Shown here piece after piece: positions 43,500-55,824 of a stretch of DNA of 64,000 bases. Each line of letters starts with the position of its first letter. Position 1 is the first letter of the stretch. Below the pieces are notes generated by a model, which worked only from the letters and a program-made list of their open reading frames with translations, had not been told where the DNA came from and did no database searches. The DNA is from Hyposmocoma kahamanoa (Eukaryota; Arthropoda; Insecta; Lepidoptera; Cosmopterigidae), in assembly GCF_003589595.1 (NCBI RefSeq), contig NW_020654422.1:9204442-9268441 (forward strand), in the 5' to 3' direction. The translations under genes and the position numbers were made by a program.

Positions 43500-44540
43500 T
43501 ATTATTAATGTAATAAATACTACTACTTACCACATAAGATTGGGTTTTGAGAAAAATACATATTAATATGAAATCAATGAATGTTTGACACAGGTTTTTT
43601 AAAATAAAACGCGCTCAGAAATATCATAGGTAATTTCATTGTAAATTTATTGTTATCAAGGCTTGGTTCACGGTTGAAATGGCGTTGAAGCGTTGCTGAA
43701 AGAAATGAGCCGTAAATAACGCCAGTTCTTTGTTTGAGTTTTACGCGACTATTTTCAGGAAAATTCTTAAAACGTAAACACATAAAGAGACGTCGTTAAA
43801 CGCGATCCCTTTAGATCCAAATGCTGGAAAGTGCTGGGTTTTTTAAACTTTAATTGATATTATTTTTTCCTTTAAAGTCCATGGCTCAAAACCACGGGTC
43901 TTAATTTTCAATTTTAATACTGCAGAGACAACTTTGCAACACTGTTCTTTTTGCAATTATGGTAGTACTAACATTTGCTTCGATTGTGTACAAAATAAAT
44001 GTAAATTCTACATAGGCTACACGTCTATTTTGCAACTGGTCAGCAAAATCAAATAAACGGTTAATGTTAAAAACAACTTTAGTTACTCTTACTCCAATTA
44101 CTGGAAAAGTTGTTAACCAAATAAAAGGTTATCGCTTATTAGGGAAAGTCCGTAGTTCCAGCGCGAGTTTGAAATATAAAACCCGCAAATATAAACTATA
44201 TGGGTAACGGAACTACTTTCAGAATTGCGCCATTAAATTAAATTTGAACTAAAATCATCAAAATTTAGACTATTGTTATATTCTTTAATAGGCAAAAGAA
44301 TAATGGTTTCATTAATACATACATAATTAAAAATAATGAAATTGTTAATATTCTTTAAATCCACGCGAACCGTTATGCTTTCGCGTTCATTAAAAGTACA
44401 GCTAAGGAGTGGGACTAGTTGCCGTGTTCTTTATTTTCCAAATTAAAGAGTTTGGATAACAGAACATGTTGCATACAAATTTTAGGCGAGCGTGTGGTAT
44501 TCTCGTCCACAATTATTGCACTTTCCTTTAGGGAAGTTTT
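43500..44540. other. No gene seen
   Basis: AT-rich intergenic-type sequence; ORFs are short and unlike any known family. Confidence 0.4.
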
Positions 44541-44544
44541 TTTA

Positions 44545-44668
44545 TAATATCAAGTTGTAAGCTACATGCCTGTCCAGAACAGGTACAGAGCTTTAAATCG
44601 CAAAGATCTGTTGGGCACTGCTATTGCACCTGTCACCCTCAGACATAAGTTGATAAGTACCATGTACC
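44545..44668 (-). repeat. ~300-bp dispersed repeat, copy 4 (partial)
   Basis: Holds AGAGCTTTAAATCGCAAAGA, CACCTGTCACCCTCAGACAT and AAGTTGATAAGTACCATG, then breaks off. Confidence 0.5.
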
Positions 44669-46343
44669 ATTCACCAAAAACAACCAAAACGTTAACGACA
44701 AACGTAAACTTGCTTTAAATTAAAACAAAACACAAAACGCTCAAACCAACAAAGTATCAATTGTACAACTAGCATAACAGTTTTATTATCAAACTGGACG
44801 TGGCAAACTTTGGATATAACTGTGCAAAACAACTTGTTTTATCGACTGTTATTGTTTACCTGTGATAAAAAACTTCGAACGAAAATGTTCTGCTGACCAA
44901 ACAAAACTTATTTTAGAGCAAACGTAGCGTATATTTTTGTGACCTTTTTCTTAAATACGTGTAAACAAGTAGACAGTAATTGATGACAGTAGTTTAGGCC
45001 CATCGGTATTACTTCAGAAGCAAATTTTCCGTATCTCATTTATATATACTTCCTTAACTATAGTAAAGTGAAGTTCTAATACAATGAAAAGACGCAGCAT
45101 GAGTAGACGCTCATGACCCCCAGATGTGTTTTTGCTATTTATAATTACCTTGAGCATCGCAAGCCATAAAACGAAACTGGTGTTCATATAAATGGATACA
45201 ACTGTGTTTCTTCGGAGAACCTATGTCTCTCACATTTACTGTGGTATCATGACTCAATATCTTAAAACGAGCCCTATACCCAGGGCCACACTAGGGTCGG
45301 GCTCGGCCTGCGGCGCGTGGTCGGCTTCAGTTTATGGGGTGTGGTTATGCTCTTCGTTGGCATAGTGATTATGTACTATGGGCGCTTAATGAGGAGGTTT
45401 CAGACTCGATCCCTGATTTGAACCAAAAAACTATTTTTAAATTGGTTCTGGTCAGGGTATTCTGGGTATTGCCCTCAGAATTATCGTTACTGTGGTACTC
45501 ACAGTACAGGAAGTTGCCTACTTTGAAATCAGAAATTTGGCGTGATTGTCTGGCATTTTTCCTTAAACTTCTCTTTTTGGCATAGCATCCAAGAAAAAAG
45601 AATCTAACAGGGAGACGATCGAGATACAACAACGCTATAAGTATCTTATTTCCGCTACATCGGGAAGTATGCCTTACATTTTGAACAATTGTGAAATCTT
45701 GTACCGTAATAGAGTCTCCGTATACTACCTACGCAAGGTAGCGTGCGGGCGCTTCGGGCTTCGCCCTCCGCTATACCTCGGCCTACGGCCGTAAAAAGTA
45801 AAAAGTAAATTTTGACCGCAAATTATTATTAAACGGCCATAAAGATCCCCGAATGCCGATTTTGAGCTAAATTAGAGCAAATTTCCATCTGCCGCCAAAA
45901 AGTTTGTATGGCAACCATATTAAAAAATGGCGAAAAATAAATGTTCACCACAAATTATTATTAAACACCCATAGACTCCCCCACATGCCGATTTTCAATC
46001 GAATTAGAGTAAATTTTCATCTGCCGCCAAAAAACACTTCTATGGCAGCTATATTGAAAAATGGCGAAAAACCAATTTTCATCACAAATTAATATCAAGC
46101 ACTCCTAGGCACATATGCCAATTTTCAAAGGGATCTGAGCAATTTATTTTCGCTTCTGTGACGGCCATTTTTGAAAATGGCGAAAAACACATTTTGAGCA
46201 CAAATCATTATCCGGCATTTCTAGTGGCCTTCACATGGCAATTTTCAGTCGAATCAGAGCAAATCTCTTTCGGCAGCTATTTTTAACGAAAAAAACACTA
46301 ATATGGCAGTCAGTATTAAAAAATGGCCAAAAGAAATTATTGA

Positions 46344-46409
46344 CCCTAAATTTCATAATTTAATAATCAATCATAGTAATGATTGATTATTAAATTATGA
46401 AATTTAGGG
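46344..46409. repeat. Perfect 31-bp inverted repeat, 4-nt loop
   Basis: Left arm 46344-46374 (starts CCCTAAATTTCATAATTTAA) and right arm 46379-46409 pair without a mismatch around AGTA. It lies within element E1 and is followed at once by a second hairpin. Confidence 0.9.
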
Positions 46410-46447
46410 GTCTTTAGGAGTCCTTAATCATGGACTCCTAAAGACCC
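46408..46447. repeat. Perfect 16-bp inverted repeat, 8-nt loop
   Basis: GGGTCTTTAGGAGTCC (46408-46423) and GGACTCCTAAAGACCC (46432-46447), sharing its first two bases with the end of the 31-bp palindrome. Confidence 0.9.
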
Positions 46448-46875
46448 TCGCATGCCAATTTTCAGCCCGATCGAAGCAAGTTTTTCTTCGGCCGCCATTT
46501 TGAAATCGCCATCTTCAATTTTTTTTTAACCTAGGCAGTTAACCAGTATTACCCTCTATGACATTCCTTCGAGCACCTCCTACCTATCTCTAATAGTTTC
46601 CGTGATAGGAGGCTTTGAAATTTGTATGGTGGCCATCTTGTTTATTTGAATTTTGAACATTTTTTACTTTCCGCGGAAATTGACCAGGATGTATCTCATA
46701 AAAATGCACAAAAATCCCCCCAATGTATTATAATTTTTCCACATTCAGGTCTTCTGATATTTGATTATTTGCTTTGGAATCTATCCGCGTACAACGATAT
46801 AAATATCTTTTTTCCACCATATGTATGCGTTCTATTTCTATCAGTGAGTAAGAACTTGTAGCTTTATATATATAA

Positions 46876-48075
46876 CTAGGTGGCGCGCGTTGCGCCGGGC
46901 CGCTGAAGCGGCCCGCGAGGGCTTTCTATGTATCTGGTGACAAATTGGGAGTTGAACTTCAAATTTTAGTAGAGAATTCTTTTGACTTTGAGTGGGAGTA
47001 GCGGCCATTTTGTTCTGCGAATTTTGATTTTTTTTACTCCCAGTAGAAACTGCCCAAGGTGTGGAGCAACATTTTGGAGACCTTAGGGCTAAAACGTATA
47101 CTTCGCCCGTGCAGCTGGGGTCCTACCTGATGTGGAGCACTTTTCGAAGGTTTTGGTACTTTCTGATACTCTCCAAATCAACCCAACCATAATTCGCATA
47201 CATTACTCTTATATACCCGCTCTTCTTCTGGGAGAAAAATGCTGGTCAAAAAACCGAAAATTCACTTGTATGGCGGCCATATTGGAAAATGGCGGGATCC
47301 AAATTTCGCTCGCAGATACATACTATGAACCTCCATGCATGATCGGTTGTCAAATAAAAAAAAAAATCGGAGCACTTTTATTTCGGACCGCCATTTCGAG
47401 TCCGCCATCTTGAAATTTTTTTTACCTGCAGTTGGCTCGTACTATTCTGTACGACATTTGTTTGAGCGCCTCTCATCTATCTCCAACACTAGCCGAGATG
47501 TGGGCCTCAAAGCATAGTTGACGGTAGAAAATGTATGGCGGACTTGTTGGAAAATGGCGAAATCGAAAATTTGACCGCATATTTTTGTTACGAGCACCTA
47601 CACATGAAAGCGTATAAAATTTCAGCCAGATCGGAACACCTTTATGTCGGGCCGCCATCTTGAATCGGCCATTTTGAAAAAATAATTTCAACATCCAGTT
47701 AGATCCTGTTGCCCTCTACGATATTAGTTTGAGCACAATCTATCTATCTCCAATAGTTTCCGAAGTACAGGCCTCCGAAATTTGTATGGCGGCCATCTTG
47801 TTTATTCGAATTTTGAATTTTTTACTTCCGGTAGAAACTGCCCAGTGTTGCGGCCATTTTTAGTTTGACAACCCTGTCTGTAGGTGTTATGCTTTGGCCG
47901 CGGTGCCGGAGTCCCACCTGATGCAGTCCATTTCTCTAAAATTTCGAATTTTTCTGGTACTCACCGGAGCCATCCGATCACGACTCCCGTACATCATTTT
48001 AACCCACCGTGATTCCTTCTGGGAGAACAACTATCTAAATCACTGGGTCAGTCAGTCAGTGGTAATTGAGCTTTA
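46876..48075 (+). mobile_element. Element E2: relative of E1, directly adjacent
   Basis: Begins at CTAGGTGGCGCGC with the GC hairpin CGGGCCGCT/AGCGGCCCG (46896-46904 and 46907-46915). The body has 'ATGGCGGCCAT', 'GGAAAATGGCG' and 'GCCGCCATCTTGAA' blocks spaced irregularly. It ends GTCAGTCAGTCAGTGG then GAGCTTTAAATAATA, echoing the E1 end. Short ORFs in it are not protein-like. Confidence 0.45.
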
Positions 48076-48157
48076 AATAATATAATAATAATAATATACA
48101 CAATATATAAAACCTTACTACATTCTATTTGTCAGATTGGAACATTAATAACATGAA

Positions 48158-48508
48158 AGACTACTAACGAATGTCTAGGAATGAGAAAAAGACATTTACA
48201 GGAGTAATCCAATTTTCCCTTAATATTCTGAAACAGGGGAAACGTGTTCGTTCGATTTACTGTAAACCTGTGGGTCTGATATTAGGCAAGTACCTAAATG
48301 ACGTAGAGGTGTGAACAGAGGGTGCAATGCCCCTAGCAAATAACAGATATTTATGGGATTAATCCATTCAAATTGTACCTACAACGAGAACAATTTTCCT
48401 GTAAGGGTTTAAATCCAGACTCATTACATTGTAATTAATAATAACAACTAGTATAAGTAAAAAAAAACAATGCTTGCCTCTATAATGATATCTTCCCGAT
48501 TGCACAAA
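48158..48508. repeat. ~350-bp dispersed repeat of unknown class, copy 2
   Basis: Same order of blocks as 27803-28192 and the same orientation, without the A-rich expansion. It starts about 80 bp past the end of element E2. Confidence 0.65.
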
Positions 48509-48509
48509 A

Positions 48510-51500
48510 TAATTAATCATATAATTACTTTTGTTTTGCAGTGTGAGATAAAACAATGAAAATAAATAAAAGAAACCTGAGATAAACAACCATCATATCG
48601 ATTCCTAAATCAAAAAATGCAATTGTCCCTTGGTAAAGCATAATATATTGTTTAACGGCGCAGAGAATATACGATCTCCTTGGCCTGAATAAGTTTATTT
48701 TAAGACAATGTTGTCCAGCAACATACAGTAAAAACAAATAACCTAATAACAATGATCTTATATGTGTTTATACCCAAGATATGTTACATTCATAGTAACC
48801 GACACGTTTTAAATCTGTCGCATAACATATATAAACTTTTTCAAAGAATCGTGTCATTTTTATTGACGGGGTACAGATGATTATGATTATGATTTTGTTA
48901 AACAGAGTGAACATTTCGAAAAGTAGGTGAGAATTAAAACATATTGGAAAAGAAAAACAAATTTATTTTGTTATTAAACAAACGTGAAAAATATTGATAA
49001 GATTTGTTTGTTGTGTCCCTATCCTTTTAACATCATCAATATTTCAGCCGAAAAATGTCTATATTATAGAGCTTCTCCAAAGACCGCCACTTGTTATATA
49101 ATAACAAAAATTAATATAAATTAAATTTACATAATTGTTCTTTCGCTATTAAACATTAACATTATTTGGTCTATTGATCAAATCAAAGCGAAAATTAATT
49201 AGTTTTCAATTGTCTGTTTTTCATATATTCAAACGAGAAATGATTGTATAATGTAAGGTAGCATAAAAACGTACGTTACAAATCTGTATAAATAATAGAA
49301 AGAATAGGTTTCCCGACTACAACATAGTCATTCATCTGCCAAATTGATGATTTTGCAGCCAACAATGCACCAATCTGCTATCTCTATCTTCAATTAGCTA
49401 TTGTTATTTATTAAAATAAAAAGAAAAATAAATAAAATATAGCAATTATGTAAATATTTTTGCTAACTTACGTATAGTATGTGATTCCTAGTGTTTTGTT
49501 TACTTTAACACGGTACTTAGTGCATTTTCAAACTAAACACGACGGCATTTTTCTTAAAATGACGCAACTTTACAAATGTCAGGTTCGTCTTTTTGCTCGA
49601 CCCAGCAGGTCTTTTGACTGAGATTCGAATCTTCACTATGGGGACGCTGGTAACACATCTGCCTTTATGGTATATAAGATATAACCTATAACGAAAAATA
49701 ATGAACACCCCCCAGCTAGACGATTCAGTTTAGTCAACGCTTCAAAGGTTATCGAAAAGCAAGAAGTCCCTGCTAAAATGGTCGTATATTTTTACAAAGC
49801 AAGACACGAGTATTACGTCCAACGATGTTCGACGGAAATCCATTGAATATTATATTTACGCGATGGACTAAAGCAATACCTGTGTAAAATATGCATGGCA
49901 AGATGCCAACCTGTTATTTCCATTCGTAACATAAACACTAAATAAAAATGTTTTCTTTAATTTGACGTGCGGCTAGAATAGATTGGAAAATAAATACCTA
50001 CTTCATAATTATCATGAAACACAATACATGTTAATTTACGTACCAAAAGCTAATAAAGGCATAGAACACAAAAACATATGGGTGGCTGTAATACTACCTT
50101 GATTTAGAGGATATCTGAAATATATTTTCCATTTATAATTTCGAAGAGCGTTTTCTAAACCTCTGCCTACACAAAGACGATTTTCAATTTATTTTATTAG
50201 AACTACTTAACTTGTTCAGAACTGAGATATTTTTTTTTATATTGCCACGAGTATTAAAAACTAGATTTCTTGGTTAACAGTGGAGTATTTAACAAGTTTA
50301 AAATGCTTTGCATTAATGTTAAAAATAGGCATATAATATAGTCAAATCAGAAAACATAATGAAATTCATTTAGCAATAAAATTGCTACTGATATAGAAAA
50401 TCAGTTCAAAAGAAATGATAATAGTCGTCTGTGGCAACTTAATCTTTGACGCCCTACCAGCTACAATTTATTATAATCGTGTCGCTGAAAACGGGGCTGA
50501 GCAATCGCTTACCACTGGCTTTTCAACCTTTAACGAGACATTATGTTTATTTGTACGTTAATTGATATTTCAAAAATCGAATTACAAATCAAATCATTTA
50601 TTTGCTACAAACATTGTGCTCAACATAACAAAATAGTATAGTGAGTAGGAACATGTTTCGGCAAAAATAAGGTACGCATGCAAAATATTGGTTGTCATAT
50701 GGTCAAATTAAATTATATAATCAGTATTACATTAATAATACGCATATTAATAATAATAGTCAAAGGTACTTAAATTTATTTAAATTCTTCTCTAGTAATA
50801 TCTCTACATAGTATACTTTCGTTTATATAGTAATATCTACGTCTCTTCTACGTGAATATAGTAGATTCTCCCCGGTAATAAAATATTTATTTTTAGCTAC
50901 TTCATCACTAGGTAAATTAACTCACAAATTGCTACGCAAAAAGTGTTAGGCGTATATTTCTTAATAGGGCGTACACCAGCGTACACAATACATTTGCAGG
51001 TTCCCTATTTTTATATTAAATATATCGATTTCCAAAGTTGAAATGAGAGTACAAACATGATGTGACTTAATTATACGGGGACCTACAAAAATGATAACGA
51101 AAGTAAAGGTGAATTGTGATCGAAGTAAATTTCCATTAACTGTATTTGAAAATTATACCACAAGCTATGTAATAGGGCTATTAAAGAGTAAGCTTGATTT
51201 ATCGCGGTAACTATAGCTCTTAACAGAACTATCTATCCAATCACGAGATTGAATCGTGTTTGCATGCGTTTTTCTTCCCATTTACCATTGTGTTGGGATA
51301 CACGTTTATCACAACATCAACACAACAAACAATATCTATAGATAAATACCGATACGCAAAAGATTTACGATATTTTTCTCGTAGACTAATAAACAAGTGA
51401 AGCGAACGTGGAATACATACCAATGTAGTATGTATGATATGGGCATGAATTTAGTCGAGTTTATTCGATTTTCTCAAACAGCTTTCATAACTGATCACAT

Positions 51501-51785
51501 CTATAAAATTTGCAGATATATCATGTACCTTACTACTTTTGCCACAGAAATTAAGTAAAACGTACTCTCGAATTATTTATACAATATTTGCTGTACATGT
51601 GATTGAAAAGGTCAGAACTGAAATTTTAAGTAACTGCAAATAAGGTCTCGACAGAAGCAAACTTCAATATGGAACCGCTTTTTACACAATCAGTCGTCTG
51701 ATTCACAGTATTTACATTATTTATTCTCTTTGCCGGACTGACAAACGGTCCAAATTGCAACGGATTTTTATTTTAATATTTTTTG
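48510..51785. other. 3.3 kb without a recognised gene
   Basis: AT-rich, short ORFs only. A plus-strand CAAATCAAATCATTTATTTG stretch near 50590 looks like a LINE 3' tail on the minus strand. I see nothing else that I can support. Confidence 0.4.
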
Positions 51786-51790
51786 TAAAA

Positions 51791-54700
51791 TATAAGTGCG
51801 CATTTGACCTCCATCTCACCTGATGGAAAGTGACGATGAGGTCGAAGATGGAGCATGGACACCTAAATAATGCCTATTCACTCTCGCCTTGAAAAGACTC
51901 AAGTTATAACGTTCAGGGAACTAGTCTACAGGCAGGGAATTCCACTCCATAGCCGTTCGCCATATAAATATGGAAGCATGCGAATCTTTGGAATATCCAC
52001 AACATAGGGGTGGAACCCAAGCCTACGCCTAGTCCCCCGATGATGGAAAGGGGAAGGCGGAATTACACGATTATACGGAATTAAATCGTGTAATTCCATC
52101 TCACACTCTCCGTGATATATCCTGTAAAATACCGATAAGCAGGCAATTTTACGGCGGTGTTCAAGGATCTGCAGCTTCGCCTCCACTAATTCCGAGTCAC
52201 GGTAGTTATTGGTACGGTTGTCAATTGAATCCAAAGTGACCAGTTGATATATAAAGACCCATCCCAAAGGTGGCAGCAGCACTCCATGCACGATCGGACT
52301 TGTGCTTGGACCAGCTGAAGCAACTGACTCGATGTAAAGTAACTCCTCACCCTGGAAAGGATCCTAAGCTTCCTTGCTGCATTTTTGGACGACAGATCCA
52401 TTCCAAGTAGCTGGAGACAGTCGGCTATCGGTATGGATATATCACGAAAAGTCGGATTCATCTCAAGGCACTCCGTTTTGTAGAGAACAGATACGCCTGC
52501 GTTTTGGTAGCGTTAAATTTGACAAGATTGGCATTGCCCCAATCGGAGACTGCCTGGAATGTCAAATCTAAACGGCTAACCATGGACTCTCGACATGACT
52601 GGATTTCCTCTACACTGACCCTTGCATTGGTCAAGTACCTATTTACAACTGTGCTGTCATCAGCATACGCAAAGGTACCTGGAATTAACATATCATTGAT
52701 ATGCAGCAGAAAGAGAGTTGCAGACAGTACGGAACTGTCTGCAACCCTGAGGAACTCCGGTATCTATCGCCATATGTTCGGAAGAGTAGCCTTCTAAGAC
52801 CACTCGAATCGAACGTTCACTCAAGAAATCCGCGATCCAATTGCAAAGGTCAGTAGGAAGGCCGTAAGAGGGAAGCTTACTTAAAAGGATTGCGTGCCTG
52901 ACCCTGTCAAAGGCTTTAGAAATGTCCAAAGACACTGCAAGTGCTTCGTCTTGCTTTTCTATAGCCTCGCTCCATATGTGACAGGCATACACAAGAAGAT
53001 CCGCAGTAGATCGCCCTCGTCGGAATCCGTACTGGCGATCACTGAGAAGGTCGTTGTCTTCAAGGTACGATAGGAGAAGGTTGTTGAGTACACGTTCCAT
53101 AGTCTTGCAGAGTATGGAAGTGACTGAGATAGATCTATAGTTGACAGGGTCAGCTCTACTTCCCTTTTTTGGCACAGGTCGTACGTTTGCAAGCTTCCAC
53201 GACCTGGGAACTACACCAGTCTCAAGGGAGAGGCGGTACAGGCATGTGAGAATAGAAGACAACTCAGGCGCAGAGTTACGCAGGACTATTGCTGGAATTC
53301 CATCTGGCCCGCTAGCTTTATTCGCGTCTAGATTTCGTAGAGTTCTAGGTACCTCTTTTTGGCGTATGCGAACTGGCGCCATAGTGTAGCCAGCCTGAGG
53401 TAAAGTAGGTGGTAGGTTTCCTCCGACATGCAGACACGATCTCTCTGCAAAGAGTGAGGCAAAGAAATTCGCCTTCTCTTACGCAGTATGAGCCATTGAG
53501 CCTCAGCAGAGGTGGCAAAGATGGGCGACAAAAGTTAAATTCGACCGCTTTCGCTAGGGACCAAAAGGATTTGCTGCCTGCTGGATAAGAGGCAAGCTTG
53601 GCCCCTATGTGGCGCACATGGTCAATTTTGGCCCTACGTAACACGCTTTTGCACTTCTTGGCGGCCTTATTAAAAGCTTTCCTCAAATTCTGAGTACTCG
53701 GAGCTTTGCGTAGTCGAGCATCTGCCCAAGCTTGGTACGCGGACTGTTTATATACTTCAGCACAACTTGAGATCCATTGGTTACATCAGAGTATGGTATG
53801 TAATACTCCATACTCAAACGCAAGACCTCGACTACAGCATCAGCACAGCTCGACGAGTCTCCTGAAATAAAGCACGCCTGCCAGGGATATGACGCAAAGA
53901 AATGGCGCATTTCGTCCCGTCTGCTAACTTGTATCGCCACACCCGTCTCATACCACTAGGGCCCTGTTCGGGTGGGGAGAATACGGATACAGTTTTCACC
54001 AGACAATGGTCGGAAGTACCCAAGGGGCAACCACAACCACAGAGTATCGGTCCGGATCAGTTGTCAGCAGAAGGTCCAAACAATTAGCCGTGTGAGATTC
54101 AACATCTGGCATCCTAGTGGCGCGATTGACAAGCTGGGATAGGCTTAGCGTTAACGCTAGTTTAGGCGTCTCTCTCCCATCGGTCTTCTGATATGGAAAC
54201 AACCATTTTTGATGGTGTGAATTAAGGTCCTCCAGAATGACTAGTTGCGCCGCTAGGTAACTATGCTGAATCTCATCCGACGTCTCCCTCAGATATTGGA
54301 ACAGCTTGGTCATCTCCTAATCTAATCCACTGTGCGATCGGTAAACACAGCAATACACTATTTGTGTAACTCCTGTGTCTACCAGAAGCCATAAAACAGG
54401 AAAAAACTCGGTGCCTCAAGGTTCTTGAGACGTTTGACACAGATGTCATCGCGAACGTGCTCACAGACTCCAGCACGAGGTACGAACCTGTACTCCAGAG
54501 TATACCCGGGGTAGCTTAGGTACACTGCATCAGTCGGACATCTGATCTCCGTCTCTGTGCACTGAGTAGCTGCAGTTTGTCGGTTTCAAGGTGGTAGTGG
54601 ACCGAATCGAGATTTGAGTGCAGACCTCGGAAGTTAGTGAGGTGCACTTTTAGTGGGAGGACGAGCAACCGCTGTGTATACTTTTTTCCATTTAGCTTTT

Positions 54701-55430
54701 CATGCTTGTGTTTGGAGAAGTGAATAGGCAGGAGGAAGGCAGTTGAACGATGCACTGCGTCGTGTTCAACCAAGCAGCAAGCCACACGAGGGTACAATCA
54801 GTTTGGAGACCGCGGGAACGCGCGAACCCCCCGGAAATAATAATAATAATAAATAATAATAAATAACGCACACACTCAACATAGCCCCGTACTAGGGAAA
54901 CCCTGTGTCGCGGGTGCCATGGACACACACACATAGACAACCACAAATTACACCCAAACTCACGAGAGAAATAATTGTAGGCCATACAGCTATTTCTCCC
55001 GGCCCGGGAATCGAACCTGGGACCTCTGCGTGGCAGTCCGGCAAGGTAACCGTTCGGCCACGGAGGCAGTTAAATGACCACCTAGTCCTCCCTTTGGTCG
55101 CCAACCGGCAAGGTGGAGCATTCCGGGATTTTTCGTTGGGTTCACCGTGGTTCGGATCCCACTAGCCTCCAGAACCGAGTGCTCAGTGTGGCAGTGCAAG
55201 CAGCTACAACTCGTCTTCAAACGCAATGCAACTGTTCAGACCCGACCTCCTAATGGCAACTCCCGAACGCGAGTCGGAACACGGTAAAAACCATTTGGCA
55301 ATTCGACTGCGTCGGGAGGGTGGTGACTTGCCACGGCCGAAGCCTACCACCAATAGTTATTGTTCTTTAGGACCACTCAGGGGTCACTTGTAGGGTCTCG
55401 AGGGTAAACCTAGGGAAGCGAGCAACATCA
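51791..55430 (-). mobile_element. LINE family A, copy 2: best preserved, with a nested SINE
   Basis: About 3.6 kb including a 230-bp SINE. The 5' boundary (…GCGAGCAACATCA at 55430) and the 3' boundary (ATAAGTGCGCATTTGACC at 51792) match copy 1, so both look like full-length insertions. It encodes endonuclease (LVILEDLNSHHQKW region, with E in place of the G of the usual GDFN), an RT ORF of 229 codons (53382-52693: [43 protein letters not shown]) and an intact FAYADDST box (about 52665) in a second ORF. The two RT pieces are separated by a 10-bp insertion. Inactive. Confidence 0.87.
54836..55068 (-). mobile_element. tRNA-derived SINE (family S1), copy 3, nested in a LINE
   Basis: Minus strand: GCCTCCGTGGCCGAACGGTTACC, CAGGTTCGATTCCCGGGCCGGG, GAGTTTGGGTGTAATTTGTGG and an ATT tail. 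Copy 1 of the LINE lacks it at the same place, which proves later insertion. Confidence 0.85.
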
Positions 55431-55740
55431 CGCCGCCGCGCGGCGACCGCCCAGTTACCGCGCCTTCGTGTACATTAATGGCGAATCTGAATTCTATTTA
55501 CTATGCAACAACATTTAAATTCCTCTGAATAATACATCCGCGCGGTCGCCGCCACGCCGCCGCGTAGTCTAAATTCAAGCCAAGCTCGCCCGCGTGTCCG
55601 GGACGCTCATTTAAGTTAAGGGGGAACGCAAAAGCTAAATAAATTGAGCGTATTTGGCCATGACAGTTATAGACACACGCGGTCGCTGCGCGGCGACTGC
55701 GCCGAGTGAGCACGATAAAATTCGTGTCGAATAAATGCGC
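55431..55740. other. GC-rich segment with repeated CGCGGCGACC-like blocks
   Basis: GC-rich stretch abutting the LINE 5' end. Blocks such as CGCCGCGCGGCGACCGC, GCGCGGTCGCCGCCACGCCG and CGCGGTCGCTGCGCGGCGAC recur in both orientations. It could be a further element or its head; no protein is recognised. Confidence 0.35.
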
Positions 55741-55824
55741 CCTTAAGAGACTATTTCATCTGGACCCGAATGAATGACTATATTATGATCAGATCATATT
55801 TATTACAAATGTAGGATGTTGTTA

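Larger units (their letters stand above)
45728..46868 (+). mobile_element. Element E1: GC-rich head, diverged internal repeats, CAGTGAGT tail
   Basis: Starts with a GC-rich segment with small hairpins (GGGCTTCGCCC; CGGCCTACGGCCG). The body holds diverged units of about 118-145 bp around 'AAAAATGGCGAAAAA' and 'CACAAATTATTAT' (near 45925, 46060, 46180, 46320). It ends TATCAGTGAGTAAGAACTTG then GTAGCTTTATATATATA. No coding potential. Class not assigned; a non-autonomous rolling-circle or retroposed element are both possible. Confidence 0.45.

Noticed and set aside
45904..47694. Small proteins rich in MAAILKNGE-like repeats
   Set aside because: They are translations of the diverged ATGGCGGCCAT-type DNA repeats in elements E1 and E2; the frames do not persist between units.
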